Shown piece by piece: positions 24,041 through 32,317 of a stretch of 43,895 bases of DNA (positions within the stretch are counted from its first letter, which is position 1; every line of letters begins with the position of its first letter). Position numbers and translations under genes: made by a program. The stretch lies in NCBI GenBank assembly GCA_964619485.1, contig CAZUCI010000017.1, positions 1 to 43,895 of the forward strand. The letters run 5' to 3'. Source of the DNA: UBA2882 sp964619485 (GTDB lineage: Bacteria > Bacillota > Clostridia > Lachnospirales > Lachnospiraceae). The notes beneath the pieces were generated by a model that saw nothing but the letters and a program-made list of their open reading frames with translations, did no database searches and was not told the origin of the DNA.

Positions 24041-24463
24041 ATGTTAACCATAGAAGAAATCAAGAAAATCATACCACACAGACATCCTTTTTTGCTGATT
24101 GATACCATAGAGGATTATGTTCCGGGAGAATATGCAGTGGGCTATAAATGTGTAACCTACCGTGAAGATTTTTTCGCAGGACATTTTCCAACTGAGCCTG
24201 TCATGCCCGGTGTATTGATAATAGAAGCCCTGGCACAGGTTGGAGCAGTGGCAATTCTCAGCAAAGAGGAATTCAAGGGAAAGATAGCTTTTTTTGGAGG
24301 CATTAACCAGTGCCGCTTTCGGGGAAAGGTGGTTCCAGGGGACAAGCTTAAGCTGGAAACCAATATAATACGTCAGAAGGGGCCTGTTGGAATAGGAAAA
24401 GCAGTAGCCTCAGTAGATGGAAAAGTAGTTGCCAGTGCAGAGCTGACATTTATGATAGGGTAG
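24041..24463 (+). CDS. fabZ: 3-hydroxyacyl-ACP dehydratase (FabZ)
   Basis: 140-residue hot-dog-fold dehydratase. IPHRHPFLLID (11-21) is the family signature, and the catalytic His48 (AGHFP) and Glu62 (IIEALAQ) are present. The ATG is preceded by AGAGGAAAA. No FabA or FabM homologue is in the cluster, so any unsaturated fatty acid step must be encoded elsewhere or be missing. Confidence 0.96.
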   Translation: MLTIEEIKKIIPHRHPFLLIDTIEDYVPGEYAVGYKCVTYREDFFAGHFPTEPVMPGVLIIEALAQVGAVAILSKEEFKGKIAFFGGINQCRFRGKVVPGDKLKLETNIIRQKGPVGIGKAVASVDGKVVASAELTFMIG

Positions 24464-24470
24464 TGAGATA

Positions 24471-25823
24471 ATGATTAGAAAAATTTTGATTGCAAACAGA
24501 GGTGAAATTGCAGTGCGGATTATCCGCGCCTGCAGAGAGATGGAGATTGCCACTGTGGCAGTTTATTCTGTGGCAGATAAAGAGGCACTACATACACAGC
24601 TGGCTGATGAGGCAGTCTGTATTGGTGATACAAAATCAAAAGACAGCTATTTGAATATGGAGCAGATAATCAGTGCTGCAATCACCACCGGTGCGGATGC
24701 CATTCATCCGGGCTTTGGATTTTTGTCAGAGAACAGCAGGTTCGCAGATTTGTGTGAAAAATGCAATATTACCTTTATTGGACCGTCTTCTCAGGTGATG
24801 GAAGCTCTTGGAAATAAATCAAAAGCAAGAGAGACCATGATCCGGGCTGGAGTACCTGTGATTCCGGGAAGCGAGGAGAGTGTGACAGATTGTGGACGCG
24901 GCGCTCAGATTGCAGATGAGATTGGTTATCCCGTGATTATTAAGGCAGTTCTGGGAGGCGGCGGAAAAGGCATGCGTGTTGCATTCAGGGCAGCAGAGTT
25001 TGAGGAAGCCTTTTTAACGGCTCAGAAGGAAAGCGAGATGGCCTTTGGCGATAATCGCATGTATATGGAGCATTTTGTGGAGCATCCAAGACATATTGAA
25101 TTTCAGATTCTTGCAGACAAATATGGCAATGTGATTCATTTGGGAGAGCGTGAATGCTCCATTCAGAGAAATCATCAGAAGATGATTGAGGAAGCACCCT
25201 CAGTTGCACTGGATGATAAGCTGCGTGAAGAGATGGGAAGTGCAGCAGTACTCGCAGCAAAGGCAGCTCATTATGAGAATGCGGGAACTATCGAATTTTT
25301 GCTGGAGAAGGATAAACACTTTTACTTTATGGAAATGAATACCAGAATTCAGGTGGAACATCCGGTTACGGAGAGTGTCACCGGTGTAGATATGGTGCGG
25401 GAGCAGATTGCCATTGCAGATGGCATGCCGCTGTCTGTATCACAGGAAGAAATCCAGATTCAGGGACACGCCATTGAATGCCGTATCAATGCGGAGGACC
25501 CGGAGGCAGATTTCAGACCATGTCCGGGAGAAATCAAGGAATTGTATTTTCCAGGTGGGAATGGCGTACGAATTGATTCTGCGGTTTACGGAGGCTATAC
25601 AGTAACACCCTTTTATGATTCCATGCTGGCAAAGCTGATTGTTCATGGAAGAAACAGAGAGGAAGCCATCCGCAGGATGCGAAGCGCACTTGGGGAAGTC
25701 ATTATTGAGGGAATTACCACCAACGTGGATTATCAGTACGAGCTCATCAATGATTCGGATTTTATTTCCGGAAATTATGATGTGGATTTTATAGCAAATC
25801 GAGGAAGAGCATATGAAGTTTAA
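24471..25823 (+). CDS. accC: Biotin carboxylase subunit of acetyl-CoA carboxylase
   Basis: 450-residue ATP-grasp enzyme that carboxylates biotin on AccB. N-terminal KILIANRGEIAVRIIRA (4-20), FGFLSENS, the glycine-rich ATP loop VLGGGGKGMRV (about 161-171), HIEFQILADKYGN, ERECSIQRNHQK and the substrate site MNTRIQVEHPVTE (about 287-299) are all conserved. Length is exactly typical. The stop overlaps the accD start by 11 nt. Confidence 0.97.
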   Translation: MIRKILIANRGEIAVRIIRACREMEIATVAVYSVADKEALHTQLADEAVCIGDTKSKDSYLNMEQIISAAITTGADAIHPGFGFLSENSRFADLCEKCNITFIGPSSQVMEALGNKSKARETMIRAGVPVIPGSEESVTDCGRGAQIADEIGYPVIIKAVLGGGGKGMRVAFRAAEFEEAFLTAQKESEMAFGDNRMYMEHFVEHPRHIEFQILADKYGNVIHLGERECSIQRNHQKMIEEAPSVALDDKLREEMGSAAVLAAKAAHYENAGTIEFLLEKDKHFYFMEMNTRIQVEHPVTESVTGVDMVREQIAIADGMPLSVSQEEIQIQGHAIECRINAEDPEADFRPCPGEIKELYFPGGNGVRIDSAVYGGYTVTPFYDSMLAKLIVHGRNREEAIRRMRSALGEVIIEGITTNVDYQYELINDSDFISGNYDVDFIANRGRAYEV

Positions 25824-26661
25824 GAAACTGTTTCAGGACAGAAAGTCAAATTACATCACTATCCGTGTGGATGCACCGAAGGTTCCAAAGGGACTTTTAA
25901 AAAAATGTAAAAAATGTGGTGCAGCACTTTTGTCGGAGGATGTGAAATCGCATTTGGATATTTGTCCAAAATGTGGTGGTTATTTTAGAATGAGCGCACC
26001 TGAGCGAATTGCACTTTTGGCAGATGAGGGAAGCTTTGTGCCCTGGGATGAGGGGCTTAAAAGCAGTAATCCGCTTCAGCTTAAGGGCTATGAGTCCAAT
26101 CTGAATAAGCTGAGAGATAAGACCGGATTAGATGAAGCAGTAATTACCGGAGAAGTAAGTATAGAAGGAAATAGGGCCGCACTCGGTGTCTGTGATGGAA
26201 GGTTTCTCATGGCCAGCATGGGCGAGGTGGTAGGAGAAAAGATTACCCGCATGGTGGAAAAAGCCACAGAGAAAAAGCTTCCGGTTATTATGATTTGCTG
26301 TTCCGGTGGAGCCAGAATGCAGGAGGGAATGAAATCCCTGATGCAGATGGCCAAGACCTCAGCAGCACTGAAGAGACATAGCGACAGTGGCAATCTGTAT
26401 ATATCTGTGTTGACGGACCCGACAACAGGAGGAGTGACAGCAAGCTTTGCCATGCTTGGAGATATAATTGTGGCGGAGCCAGGAGCACTGATTGGATTTG
26501 CGGGACCACGTGTCATTGAGCAGACCATTGGGCAGAAGCTTCCTAAAGGCTTTCAAAGATCTGAGTTTTTGATGGAACATGGGTTTCTGGATGCAATTGT
26601 GGAGCGTGGACAGCTGAGAGAGTTTCTGGGACAGGTTCTTTCTCTTCATAAAATGAAGTAA
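25813..26661 (+). CDS. accD: Acetyl-CoA carboxylase carboxyltransferase beta subunit
   Basis: 282-residue subunit with the zinc ribbon Cys32-X2-Cys35 and Cys51-X2-Cys54 near the N-terminus. The carboxyltransferase core follows: VICCSGGARMQEG-like MICCSGGARMQEGM, LTDPTTGGVTASFAMLGDI and GFAGPRVIEQT. It pairs with AccA to move the carboxyl group to acetyl-CoA. The start overlaps accC, with GAGGAAGAG as ribosome site. Confidence 0.96.
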   Translation: MKFKKLFQDRKSNYITIRVDAPKVPKGLLKKCKKCGAALLSEDVKSHLDICPKCGGYFRMSAPERIALLADEGSFVPWDEGLKSSNPLQLKGYESNLNKLRDKTGLDEAVITGEVSIEGNRAALGVCDGRFLMASMGEVVGEKITRMVEKATEKKLPVIMICCSGGARMQEGMKSLMQMAKTSAALKRHSDSGNLYISVLTDPTTGGVTASFAMLGDIIVAEPGALIGFAGPRVIEQTIGQKLPKGFQRSEFLMEHGFLDAIVERGQLREFLGQVLSLHKMK

Positions 26662-26674
26662 GCGAGGTACAAAA

Positions 26675-27460
26675 ATGGCAAAAACAGCATGGGAACGTGT
26701 GACCCTGTCAAGGAAAAATGACCGTCCTGTGGGGGACGATTACATAGAGCGTTTATTTGATGATTTTGTAGAGCTTCACGGAGACCGCCTTGGAGCGGAG
26801 GACTGTGCAGTCAAAGGCGGTATTGCAAGCTTTCATGGACAGGCGGTGACGGTGATTGCCCAGGTGAAGGGACGTGATACCAAAGAGAATATCAAACGAA
26901 ACTTTGGTATGCCGTCACCCCAGGGATACCGCAAGGCTCTGCGTCTGATGAAGCAGGCCGAGAAATTTCACAGACCGGTTATCTGTTTCGTAGATACACC
27001 GGGGGCATTCTGCGGTCTTTTGGCAGAGGAGGATGGCCAGGGAGCGGCAATTGCAGCCAATCTGTTTGAAATGTCTTCCTTAAAAACTCCAATTCTTTCT
27101 GTTGTAATTGGAGAAGGTGGAAGCGGAGGTGCTCTGGCGATGGCGGTTGCTGATGAGGTTTGGATGCTGGAAAATGCAGTCTATTCTATTTTGTCTCCCG
27201 AGGGCTATGCCAGTATTTTGTGGAAGGATTCCGCAAGAGCAGAGGAGGCAGCTGAGGTTATGAAGATGACGGCTGAGGATTTAAAAGAGCTTTCTGTGAT
27301 AGAACATGTTTTTCCGGAACCGGAAATTTATACGGTGGAAAATATGGAGGATCTAGTCTCACAGATGGATGCTGATATTACAGCATTTTTGAAGGAACAG
27401 AGCAAAAAATCCGTAGAGACACTGTTGCAGGAAAGATATGACAGGTTCCGCCGGTTCTAA
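26675..27460 (+). CDS. accA: Acetyl-CoA carboxylase carboxyltransferase alpha subunit
   Basis: 261-residue partner of AccD. Motifs DDYIERLFDDFVELHGDR (21-38), GRDTKENIKRNFGMPSPQGYRKALR, FVDTPGAFCG and GEGGSGGALA are diagnostic. It is shorter at the N-terminus than the E. coli protein (about 319), as usual in Clostridia. The 13-nt gap behind accD keeps the two subunits stoichiometric. Confidence 0.96.
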   Translation: MAKTAWERVTLSRKNDRPVGDDYIERLFDDFVELHGDRLGAEDCAVKGGIASFHGQAVTVIAQVKGRDTKENIKRNFGMPSPQGYRKALRLMKQAEKFHRPVICFVDTPGAFCGLLAEEDGQGAAIAANLFEMSSLKTPILSVVIGEGGSGGALAMAVADEVWMLENAVYSILSPEGYASILWKDSARAEEAAEVMKMTAEDLKELSVIEHVFPEPEIYTVENMEDLVSQMDADITAFLKEQSKKSVETLLQERYDRFRRF

Positions 27461-27534
27461 CTACAGGGTAAAGGAAAGCTTTTTTAGAAGGAATAAGAAA
27501 ATGTTCCACCAGGAATGAGATATAGGAGAAGGGA

Positions 27535-28611
27535 ATGAAAAAAGTTAGCATTGGACAACTTGAATTGAAAAAACCGATCATACAGGGAGGAATGGGTGTT
27601 GGAGTAAGCCTGTCCAATCTGGCTGGTGCTGTAGCAGCGGAAGGAGGAATGGGAATCATTTCTTCTGCACAAATTGGATTCAGAGAGCCGGATTTTTATG
27701 AAAATCCCTTTGAAGCAAACTGCAGAGCCATTCATTCTGAATTTGATAAAGCCAGAAGTCTGGCACCGGAAGGAATCATAGGCTTTAATATTATGTATGC
27801 CCTGAGTCACTATGGAGAGTATGTAACGGAGGCGGTAAAGGCGGGAGCCGATGTAATTATCTCAGGAGCAGGACTTCCAATTGAACTCCCAGAGTATGTG
27901 AAAGCTTCCAGTGTTAAAATAGCTCCGGTCGTTTCCAGTGGAAAGGCAGCCTCTGTCATTTTGAAAATGTGGGACCGCAGGTATGGAAGGTGTGCAGATT
28001 TTCTTGTGATCGAAGGACCAAAGGCAGGCGGTCATTTGGGATTTTGTCAGGATGATCTTATGGAATCGGAACAAATGGAAACTGAAAACGGTGATTCCAA
28101 TGAAATGCTTTTTGCTATTCTAAAGGATGTCCTTGAGATTGTAAAAGGGTATGAGGAGAAATATGAAAGAAAAATCCCTGTTTTTGTAGCAGGTGGAATT
28201 CATACAGAAGAAATGCTTCATATGTTTCTTGAGCAGGGAGCCGCAGGAATTCAAATTGCAACGCCCTTTGTGACAACAGAGGAATGTGATGCTGCTAAAG
28301 CCTATAAGGAAGCCTATATCAAGGCAGAAAAAGAGGATATCTGTATCGTGAAAAGTCCTGTTGGAATGCCCGGACGTGCAATTAAGAATCAGTTTATGAA
28401 GCAGGTGGAGTGTGGAATGAAATTTCCACCAGAGAAATGTCTCGGCTGTCTGAAGCATTGTAAGCCTGCAGAGATACCGTACTGCATCACAGAGCGGCTG
28501 ATTGCAGCGGCAAAGGGTGATGTGGAGGAGGCACTTCTGTTTTGTGGTGCAGATGCTTATCAGGAAACAAGAATAAAAACAGTGAAAGAAGTCTTTGAGA
28601 TTTTTGACTGA
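27535..28611 (+). CDS. FabK/nitronate-monooxygenase-like flavoprotein with C-terminal Cys cluster
   Basis: 358-residue FMN TIM-barrel protein related to FabK and NMO: PIIQGGMGVGVSLSNLAGAV (14-33), GIISSAQIGF, VIEGPKAGGHLGF and PVFVAGGIHT. It differs from the fabK product by an extra C-terminal region with Cys302-X2-Cys305-X3-Cys309-X7-Cys317 plus Cys293, which could bind metal or an Fe-S cluster. It lies 74 nt after accA, with AGGAGAAG as ribosome site, and ahead of the FabT-like regulator, so it probably serves lipid metabolism, but substrate and reaction are unknown. A second enoyl reductase is one option. Confidence 0.8.
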   Translation: MKKVSIGQLELKKPIIQGGMGVGVSLSNLAGAVAAEGGMGIISSAQIGFREPDFYENPFEANCRAIHSEFDKARSLAPEGIIGFNIMYALSHYGEYVTEAVKAGADVIISGAGLPIELPEYVKASSVKIAPVVSSGKAASVILKMWDRRYGRCADFLVIEGPKAGGHLGFCQDDLMESEQMETENGDSNEMLFAILKDVLEIVKGYEEKYERKIPVFVAGGIHTEEMLHMFLEQGAAGIQIATPFVTTEECDAAKAYKEAYIKAEKEDICIVKSPVGMPGRAIKNQFMKQVECGMKFPPEKCLGCLKHCKPAEIPYCITERLIAAAKGDVEEALLFCGADAYQETRIKTVKEVFEIFD

Positions 28612-28663
28612 TACGGTTATAATAGGAGAAAAGAGGTTTACATTGAGGAACAGGAGTATCAGG

Positions 28664-29104
28664 ATGACAACGTTTGAAACCATTAATGATGTGCTGGTCA
28701 ATCTTTTTAATGAAATACTGGAATTGGAAGAGAAAGCCATTATCACCGAGGAGTTCAAGGATATCACCAACAATGATATGCATATCATCGAGGCGGTAGG
28801 CAAGGGCGAGGGAAATAATATGTCAACCATAGCCAAGAAGATGAATATCACGCTTGGTTCTCTTACTACGGCCATGAACAGTCTGGTCGTCAAAAAATAT
28901 GTGGATCGTGTGAGAAGTGATACGGATCGCAGGGTGGTTAATATAACGCTGACTGAAAAGGGAATACGTGCCTATGACCATCACGAAAGCTTTCACAGAC
29001 AGATGACAGAGGCGGCCATCAGTGCCATGGATGAGGAGGAAACCCAGGTTCTGATTAAGAGCCTGAACAGTCTTTCGGATTTCTTTCATTCCTATGGAAG
29101 GTAG
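28664..29104 (+). CDS. MarR-family regulator, FabT-like
   Basis: 146-residue winged-helix repressor. Residues 1-30 form the dimer helix (TFETINDVLVNLFNEILELEE), the helix-turn-helix is about 48-80 (NNMSTIAKKMNITLGSLTTAMNSLVVKKYV), and the wing is RVRSDTDRRVVNITLTEKG. This matches FabT of Gram-positive fab clusters. AGGAG is 7 nt before ATG 28664. It is the last gene of the cluster, and the TTTGA-N3-TCAAA palindrome on the fab promoter is its probable site; repression is expected to respond to acyl-ACP or related lipids. A GTG/TTG start upstream (28643) cannot be excluded. Confidence 0.85.
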   Translation: MTTFETINDVLVNLFNEILELEEKAIITEEFKDITNNDMHIIEAVGKGEGNNMSTIAKKMNITLGSLTTAMNSLVVKKYVDRVRSDTDRRVVNITLTEKGIRAYDHHESFHRQMTEAAISAMDEEETQVLIKSLNSLSDFFHSYGR

Positions 29105-29185
29105 AAGCTGCCAGGAGAAGGAATCGTCTGCTTTCAATCATGTCCGGTGCACTCCGTGAACAGTATATGAGATACAACGCAAAAA

Positions 29186-29217
29186 AAAACAGCCGGTCAT
29201 ACGATCGACTGTTTTCC
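29186..29217 (+). terminator. Terminator ending the fab cluster
   Basis: AAAACAG and CTGTTTT enclose GGTC/GATC around a short loop, followed by a T-rich tail (TTTTCCTTT). It lies 80 nt after the FabT-like gene and before the opposing cold-shock gene. Confidence 0.7.
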
Positions 29218-29322
29218 TTTAATCCGTTAAAACAATATTGCAAATTCAAAACAAATTTCATACGAAATTTATATTTAAAAAGGCACATCGAAAAACTGAT
29301 TAATGGTTATAATTTTCAAAAA

Positions 29323-29523
29323 TTATAACTTGGCTACGTTTACTGCCTGAGGTCCTTTTTCGCCCTGAACTACTTCGAATTCAACTGCAGCGCCTTCTTC
29401 TAAAGATTTGAAGCCGTCCATGTTAAGTCCTGAATAGTGAACGAATACGTCATTACCTGCTTCGTCAGAGATAAATCCGTAACCTTTCTGGTTATTAAAC
29501 CATTTAACTGTACCTTTGTTCAT
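29323..29523 (-). CDS. Cold-shock protein (CspA family)
   Basis: 66-residue single-domain RNA/ssDNA-binding beta-barrel. RNP1 is KGYGFI and RNP2 is VFVHYS, with the start NKGTVKWFN and the end GPQAVNVAKL typical. GGAGG lies 8 nt before the ATG, and the leader is about 50 nt. It probably acts as an RNA chaperone. An AT-rich 10-bp inverted repeat (TTATAATTTT/AAAATTATAA, 29307-29328) covers its stop codon. Confidence 0.97.
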   Translation of the reverse strand: MNKGTVKWFNNQKGYGFISDEAGNDVFVHYSGLNMDGFKSLEEGAAVEFEVVQGEKGPQAVNVAKL

Positions 29524-29574
29524 TTTAGATACCTCCGAAAAAATTTAAAAATTGTTGTTACTTACAACGCTTTC

Positions 29575-29603
29575 AGAATATCATATTCATAAAGAAAAGT
29601 AAA
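29575..29603 (-). promoter_or_regulatory. Predicted promoter of the cold-shock gene
   Basis: On the minus strand TTTACT (29598-29603), 17 nt and TATTCT (29575-29580), about 50 nt before the start codon. Confidence 0.6.
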
Positions 29604-29717
29604 GTGATTAAATAAATATTTCAAGGTATAAAAAAATATGCTATACTCAGTCTAATCAGGAAAAAACAAATCGTAATAGCAGTATGAGAAAATACAAAAT
29701 ATTGTGAGGAAAAACCG

Positions 29718-30248
29718 GTGAAAATTTTGAATGCGGAAGAACGAAGAAATCAGATATTAAGTATTTTAAAGAATGAGCCGAAACCATTATCAGGAACAGA
29801 GCTTTCCAAAAGACTTGAAGTGAGCAGGCAGATTGTTGTTCAGGATATTGCATTATTAAGGGCGAAGAATAAGAATATTCTTTCAACCAATAAGGGCTAT
29901 GTGCTCTTCGAGGAAAAGGGAGAGCAGAAGGCTGTTCGCACGGTCTGCGTAAAGCATTCGGATGATGAAATCCTAAATGAATTTTATGCAGTGGTGGATT
30001 GTGGTGGAAGCATTGTGGATGTTGTGGTTGAGCATGAAATTTATGGTCAGATTACAGTGGATTTGATTATTAACAACAGACAGGATGCACAAAGCTATGT
30101 GGAGCGAAGCAAAAAAAGCACCTCAAAGGCACTTAACACACTGACAGATGGTGTTCATTATCATACGATTGAAGCAGACAATGAGAAGATACTTGATCAG
30201 ATTGAGCAGAAGCTGAGTGAGCTGGGTTATTTGATCTGTGTAAAATAG
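29718..30248 (+). CDS. NiaR/YrxA-type transcription repressor (HTH + 3H domain)
   Basis: 176-residue regulator with an N-terminal helix-turn-helix (about 8-55: AEERRNQILSILKNEPKPLSG, then SRQIVVQDIALLR) and a C-terminal 3H domain (about 75-175) named for three His residues. They are seen here in the VEHEIYGQI and GVHYHTIEA regions. Family members repress niacin uptake and NAD synthesis genes with nicotinate as corepressor. The start is GTG 29718 after GAGGAAA. No niacin transporter or nad gene is in the window, so its targets lie elsewhere. Confidence 0.88.
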   Translation: MKILNAEERRNQILSILKNEPKPLSGTELSKRLEVSRQIVVQDIALLRAKNKNILSTNKGYVLFEEKGEQKAVRTVCVKHSDDEILNEFYAVVDCGGSIVDVVVEHEIYGQITVDLIINNRQDAQSYVERSKKSTSKALNTLTDGVHYHTIEADNEKILDQIEQKLSELGYLICVK

Positions 30249-30317
30249 CTGCTTTTAAGAAATTCATTTTTCCATGTGGAAGGAAACATGGAAGAAACAG
30301 GTCAGGAGTAATTTTTG

Positions 30318-30767
30318 ATGAAAAAAGGTTCAAGGCAAAAGAGATATAGCTGTAAGAAAATGAAGCTTAAGAAAATAAACCAAAAGGGATTTACGTTGGT
30401 AGAGATTATAGTAGTGCTCGTGATTCTGGCGTTATTAATTGGTGCGCTGGTGCCATCTCTGATTGGCTTTATCAATGAGGCACAGGCAAAAAAGTATCTC
30501 CCGGAGGTCAGACAGATTTATATAGCAGCACAGGGAGCAGTGACAGAGCAGTGTGCTGTCAACAGTGATTTTGAAAAATCCGCCACTCAATTTAAGCTGG
30601 ATGGGAAAAAAGCAGGGAGAGTCAGTAACAACATGCTCGCCGAGATGCAGGAAAACAATGGACAGAATACGACGAATGACGGCAGCGTAGACAGCTATAT
30701 TGCAAAAGCGGTGCTCAAGTATTTAAACAGTGAGGATTACAGAACAGCAGACTATAAATTCAAATAA
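30318..30767 (+). CDS. Type IV pilin/pseudopilin-like protein, interrupted by a stop codon
   Basis: 149-residue ORF with a long basic leader and the prepilin signature KGFTLVEIIVVLVILALLIGALVPSLIGFI: cleavage is expected between Gly and Phe, with the +5 Glu present. The rest is a helical spine and a polar globular region. AGGAG is 9 nt before ATG 30318. After the TAA at 30765-30767 the same frame continues for 63 more codons of protein-like sequence, so the ORF is probably truncated by a point mutation or read through. No pilin secretion ATPase or prepilin peptidase is nearby. Confidence 0.78.
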   Translation: MKKGSRQKRYSCKKMKLKKINQKGFTLVEIIVVLVILALLIGALVPSLIGFINEAQAKKYLPEVRQIYIAAQGAVTEQCAVNSDFEKSATQFKLDGKKAGRVSNNMLAEMQENNGQNTTNDGSVDSYIAKAVLKYLNSEDYRTADYKFK

Positions 30768-30959
30768 AACGCCAACCCTATGGGTGTCAATGTTAAGGAT
30801 TATGTGGAAAGAAATAAGCAGCCCGGTATTTTGATTGCTTATACTAAGGATGGCTCCATTATGTTTGTGGAATTTGGCTATGAGGGATACCTCATTCATT
30901 TCGAAGATGAAAAGGCAACCATTACAAAGAATGGGAAATTTACAGATGGACCAAAATAG
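30768..30959 (+). pseudogene. In-frame continuation of the pseudopilin gene after a TAA
   Basis: Directly after the TAA the same frame reads NANPMGVNVKDYVERN, then PGILIAYTKDGSIMFVEFGYEGYLIHFED, and ends at TAG 30957-30959. The beta-strand-rich pattern suits the C-terminal globular half of a pseudopilin. No ribosome site precedes the internal ATG at 30780. Confidence 0.65.
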
Positions 30960-31004
30960 GAAGACGGGAAAACGGACAGGAGATACAGAATCAGATTGCA
31001 ATGG

Positions 31005-31039
31005 AAAGCAGACACAGTTATTATGTGCTTGCTTTTTTT
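31005..31039 (+). terminator. Terminator after the pseudopilin gene
   Basis: AAAGCA (31005-31010) and CACA pair with TGTG and TGCTTT (31030-31035), followed by a run of T. It ends the pseudopilin transcript before the PTS-like gene. Confidence 0.7.
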
Positions 31040-31110
31040 ATATAGCTGTGCTATCTTCTTAATTGTCTAATCAAGTGTAAAGTCAACTGACAAGACAGTG
31101 AGGAGAAAAG

Positions 31111-32175
31111 ATGGAAAAAGTTAAAAAAATACTAAAGCAGATTTTTATTGATGGGTTAAGCGGTATGGCAACAGGCCTTTTTGCAACACTCATTATTGGT
31201 ACAATTATTCAGCAGGTTGGGAATCTGATTCCAGGTCCTGTTGGCAGCTATCTGTTTATGATAGGTAAGGTAGCAGCATCAGTGACAGGAGCAGGTATAG
31301 GTGTTGGTGTTGCACTTCGACTGAAGCAGACCCCCCTTGTGGTGGTATCAGCTGCAGTCAGTGGTATGGTTGGCGCATTTGCATCCAAGATCATTGCAGG
31401 AACAGTTCTGGTAGACGGGGTTATGCAGTTCGCAGGTCCCGGAGAGCCGCTTGGTGCCTTTGTGGCAGCAATCGTATGCATCTATATTGGAATGGCTGTT
31501 TCCGGCAAAACAAAGATTGATATTTTGATCACACCGTTTGTGTGTATTGTCTCAGGCTCTGCAGTAGGCTTAATTCTGGGACCACCAATCTCAACCTTTA
31601 TGGCATTTCTTGGAGAATTGATTAATGCAGGAACAAAACAGGCACCTTTTCTCATGGGAATTATCGTGTCTGTATTGATGGGTATTATTTTGACCCTGCC
31701 AATCAGCTCCGCAGCTCTGGGTATTATCCTGAATTTATCGGGGATTGCAGCGGGAGCAGCAACGGTTGGATGCTGTGCCAACATGGTAGGCTTTGCAGTT
31801 GCAAGCTATCGTGAAAATAAAGTAAATGGTCTGCTTGCTCAGGGACTTGGAACCAGCATGCTTCAGATTGGAAATATTGTAAAGAAACCAGTCATCTGGC
31901 TCCCGGCAATTATCACCAGTGCAATTTTAGGGCCAGTATCAACTCTTGTTTTTGGAATGACCAATAACGCAACCGGTTCCGGAATGGGCACGGCAGGTCT
32001 GGTTGGACAGATTACCACCTATCAGACAATGGTGGCAGAGGCCTCACCGGCGATTGTTCTGTTAAAAATCGCACTGCTTCATTTCATTCTTCCGGCGGCT
32101 CTTTCCCTTGGAATCAGTGAGCTTATGAGAAAGAAAGGTTTGATTAAGGATGGAGATATGAAGCTGGAAGTGTAA
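31111..32175 (+). CDS. PTS-type IIC membrane transporter (PTS_EIIC_2 family)
   Basis: 354-residue integral membrane protein with about nine to ten helices rich in Gly/Ala/Ile: GLATLIIGTII-like, GAGIGVGVALRLKQTPLVVVSAAVSG, MGIILTLPISSAALGI and AGAATVGCCANMVGFAVASY. The pattern fits the stand-alone EIIC-like family PF13303. AGGAGA precedes the ATG. No IIA, IIB or catabolic gene is adjacent, so the sugar is unknown, and whether transport is phosphorylation-coupled is uncertain. A 70-nt hairpin lies 47 nt behind it. Confidence 0.85.
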   Translation: MEKVKKILKQIFIDGLSGMATGLFATLIIGTIIQQVGNLIPGPVGSYLFMIGKVAASVTGAGIGVGVALRLKQTPLVVVSAAVSGMVGAFASKIIAGTVLVDGVMQFAGPGEPLGAFVAAIVCIYIGMAVSGKTKIDILITPFVCIVSGSAVGLILGPPISTFMAFLGELINAGTKQAPFLMGIIVSVLMGIILTLPISSAALGIILNLSGIAAGAATVGCCANMVGFAVASYRENKVNGLLAQGLGTSMLQIGNIVKKPVIWLPAIITSAILGPVSTLVFGMTNNATGSGMGTAGLVGQITTYQTMVAEASPAIVLLKIALLHFILPAALSLGISELMRKKGLIKDGDMKLEV

Positions 32176-32222
32176 AATTGGAAAGATCTCTGGATAAAGC
32201 AGCAGGATGGGGTTCTAAACGT

Positions 32223-32292
32223 AAACAGACCATATCAATATCAGGTTTTCAAAGCAGATGCTTGAAAATCATGATATTGATATGGCCTGTTT
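32223..32292. repeat. 70-nt near-perfect hairpin
   Basis: AAACAG (32223-32228) pairs with CTGTTT (32287-32292). The stem runs inward through CCATATCAATATCA/TGATATTGATATGG and GGTTTTCAA/TTGAAAATC to GCA/TGC at a 2-nt loop, about 31 bp with only one mismatch and two single-base bulges. It lies between the convergent PTS and yerC genes. No T-run follows directly on either strand. Confidence 0.8.
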
Positions 32293-32317
32293 GGTTAACT
32301 AAATGGAAAGAAAGACT

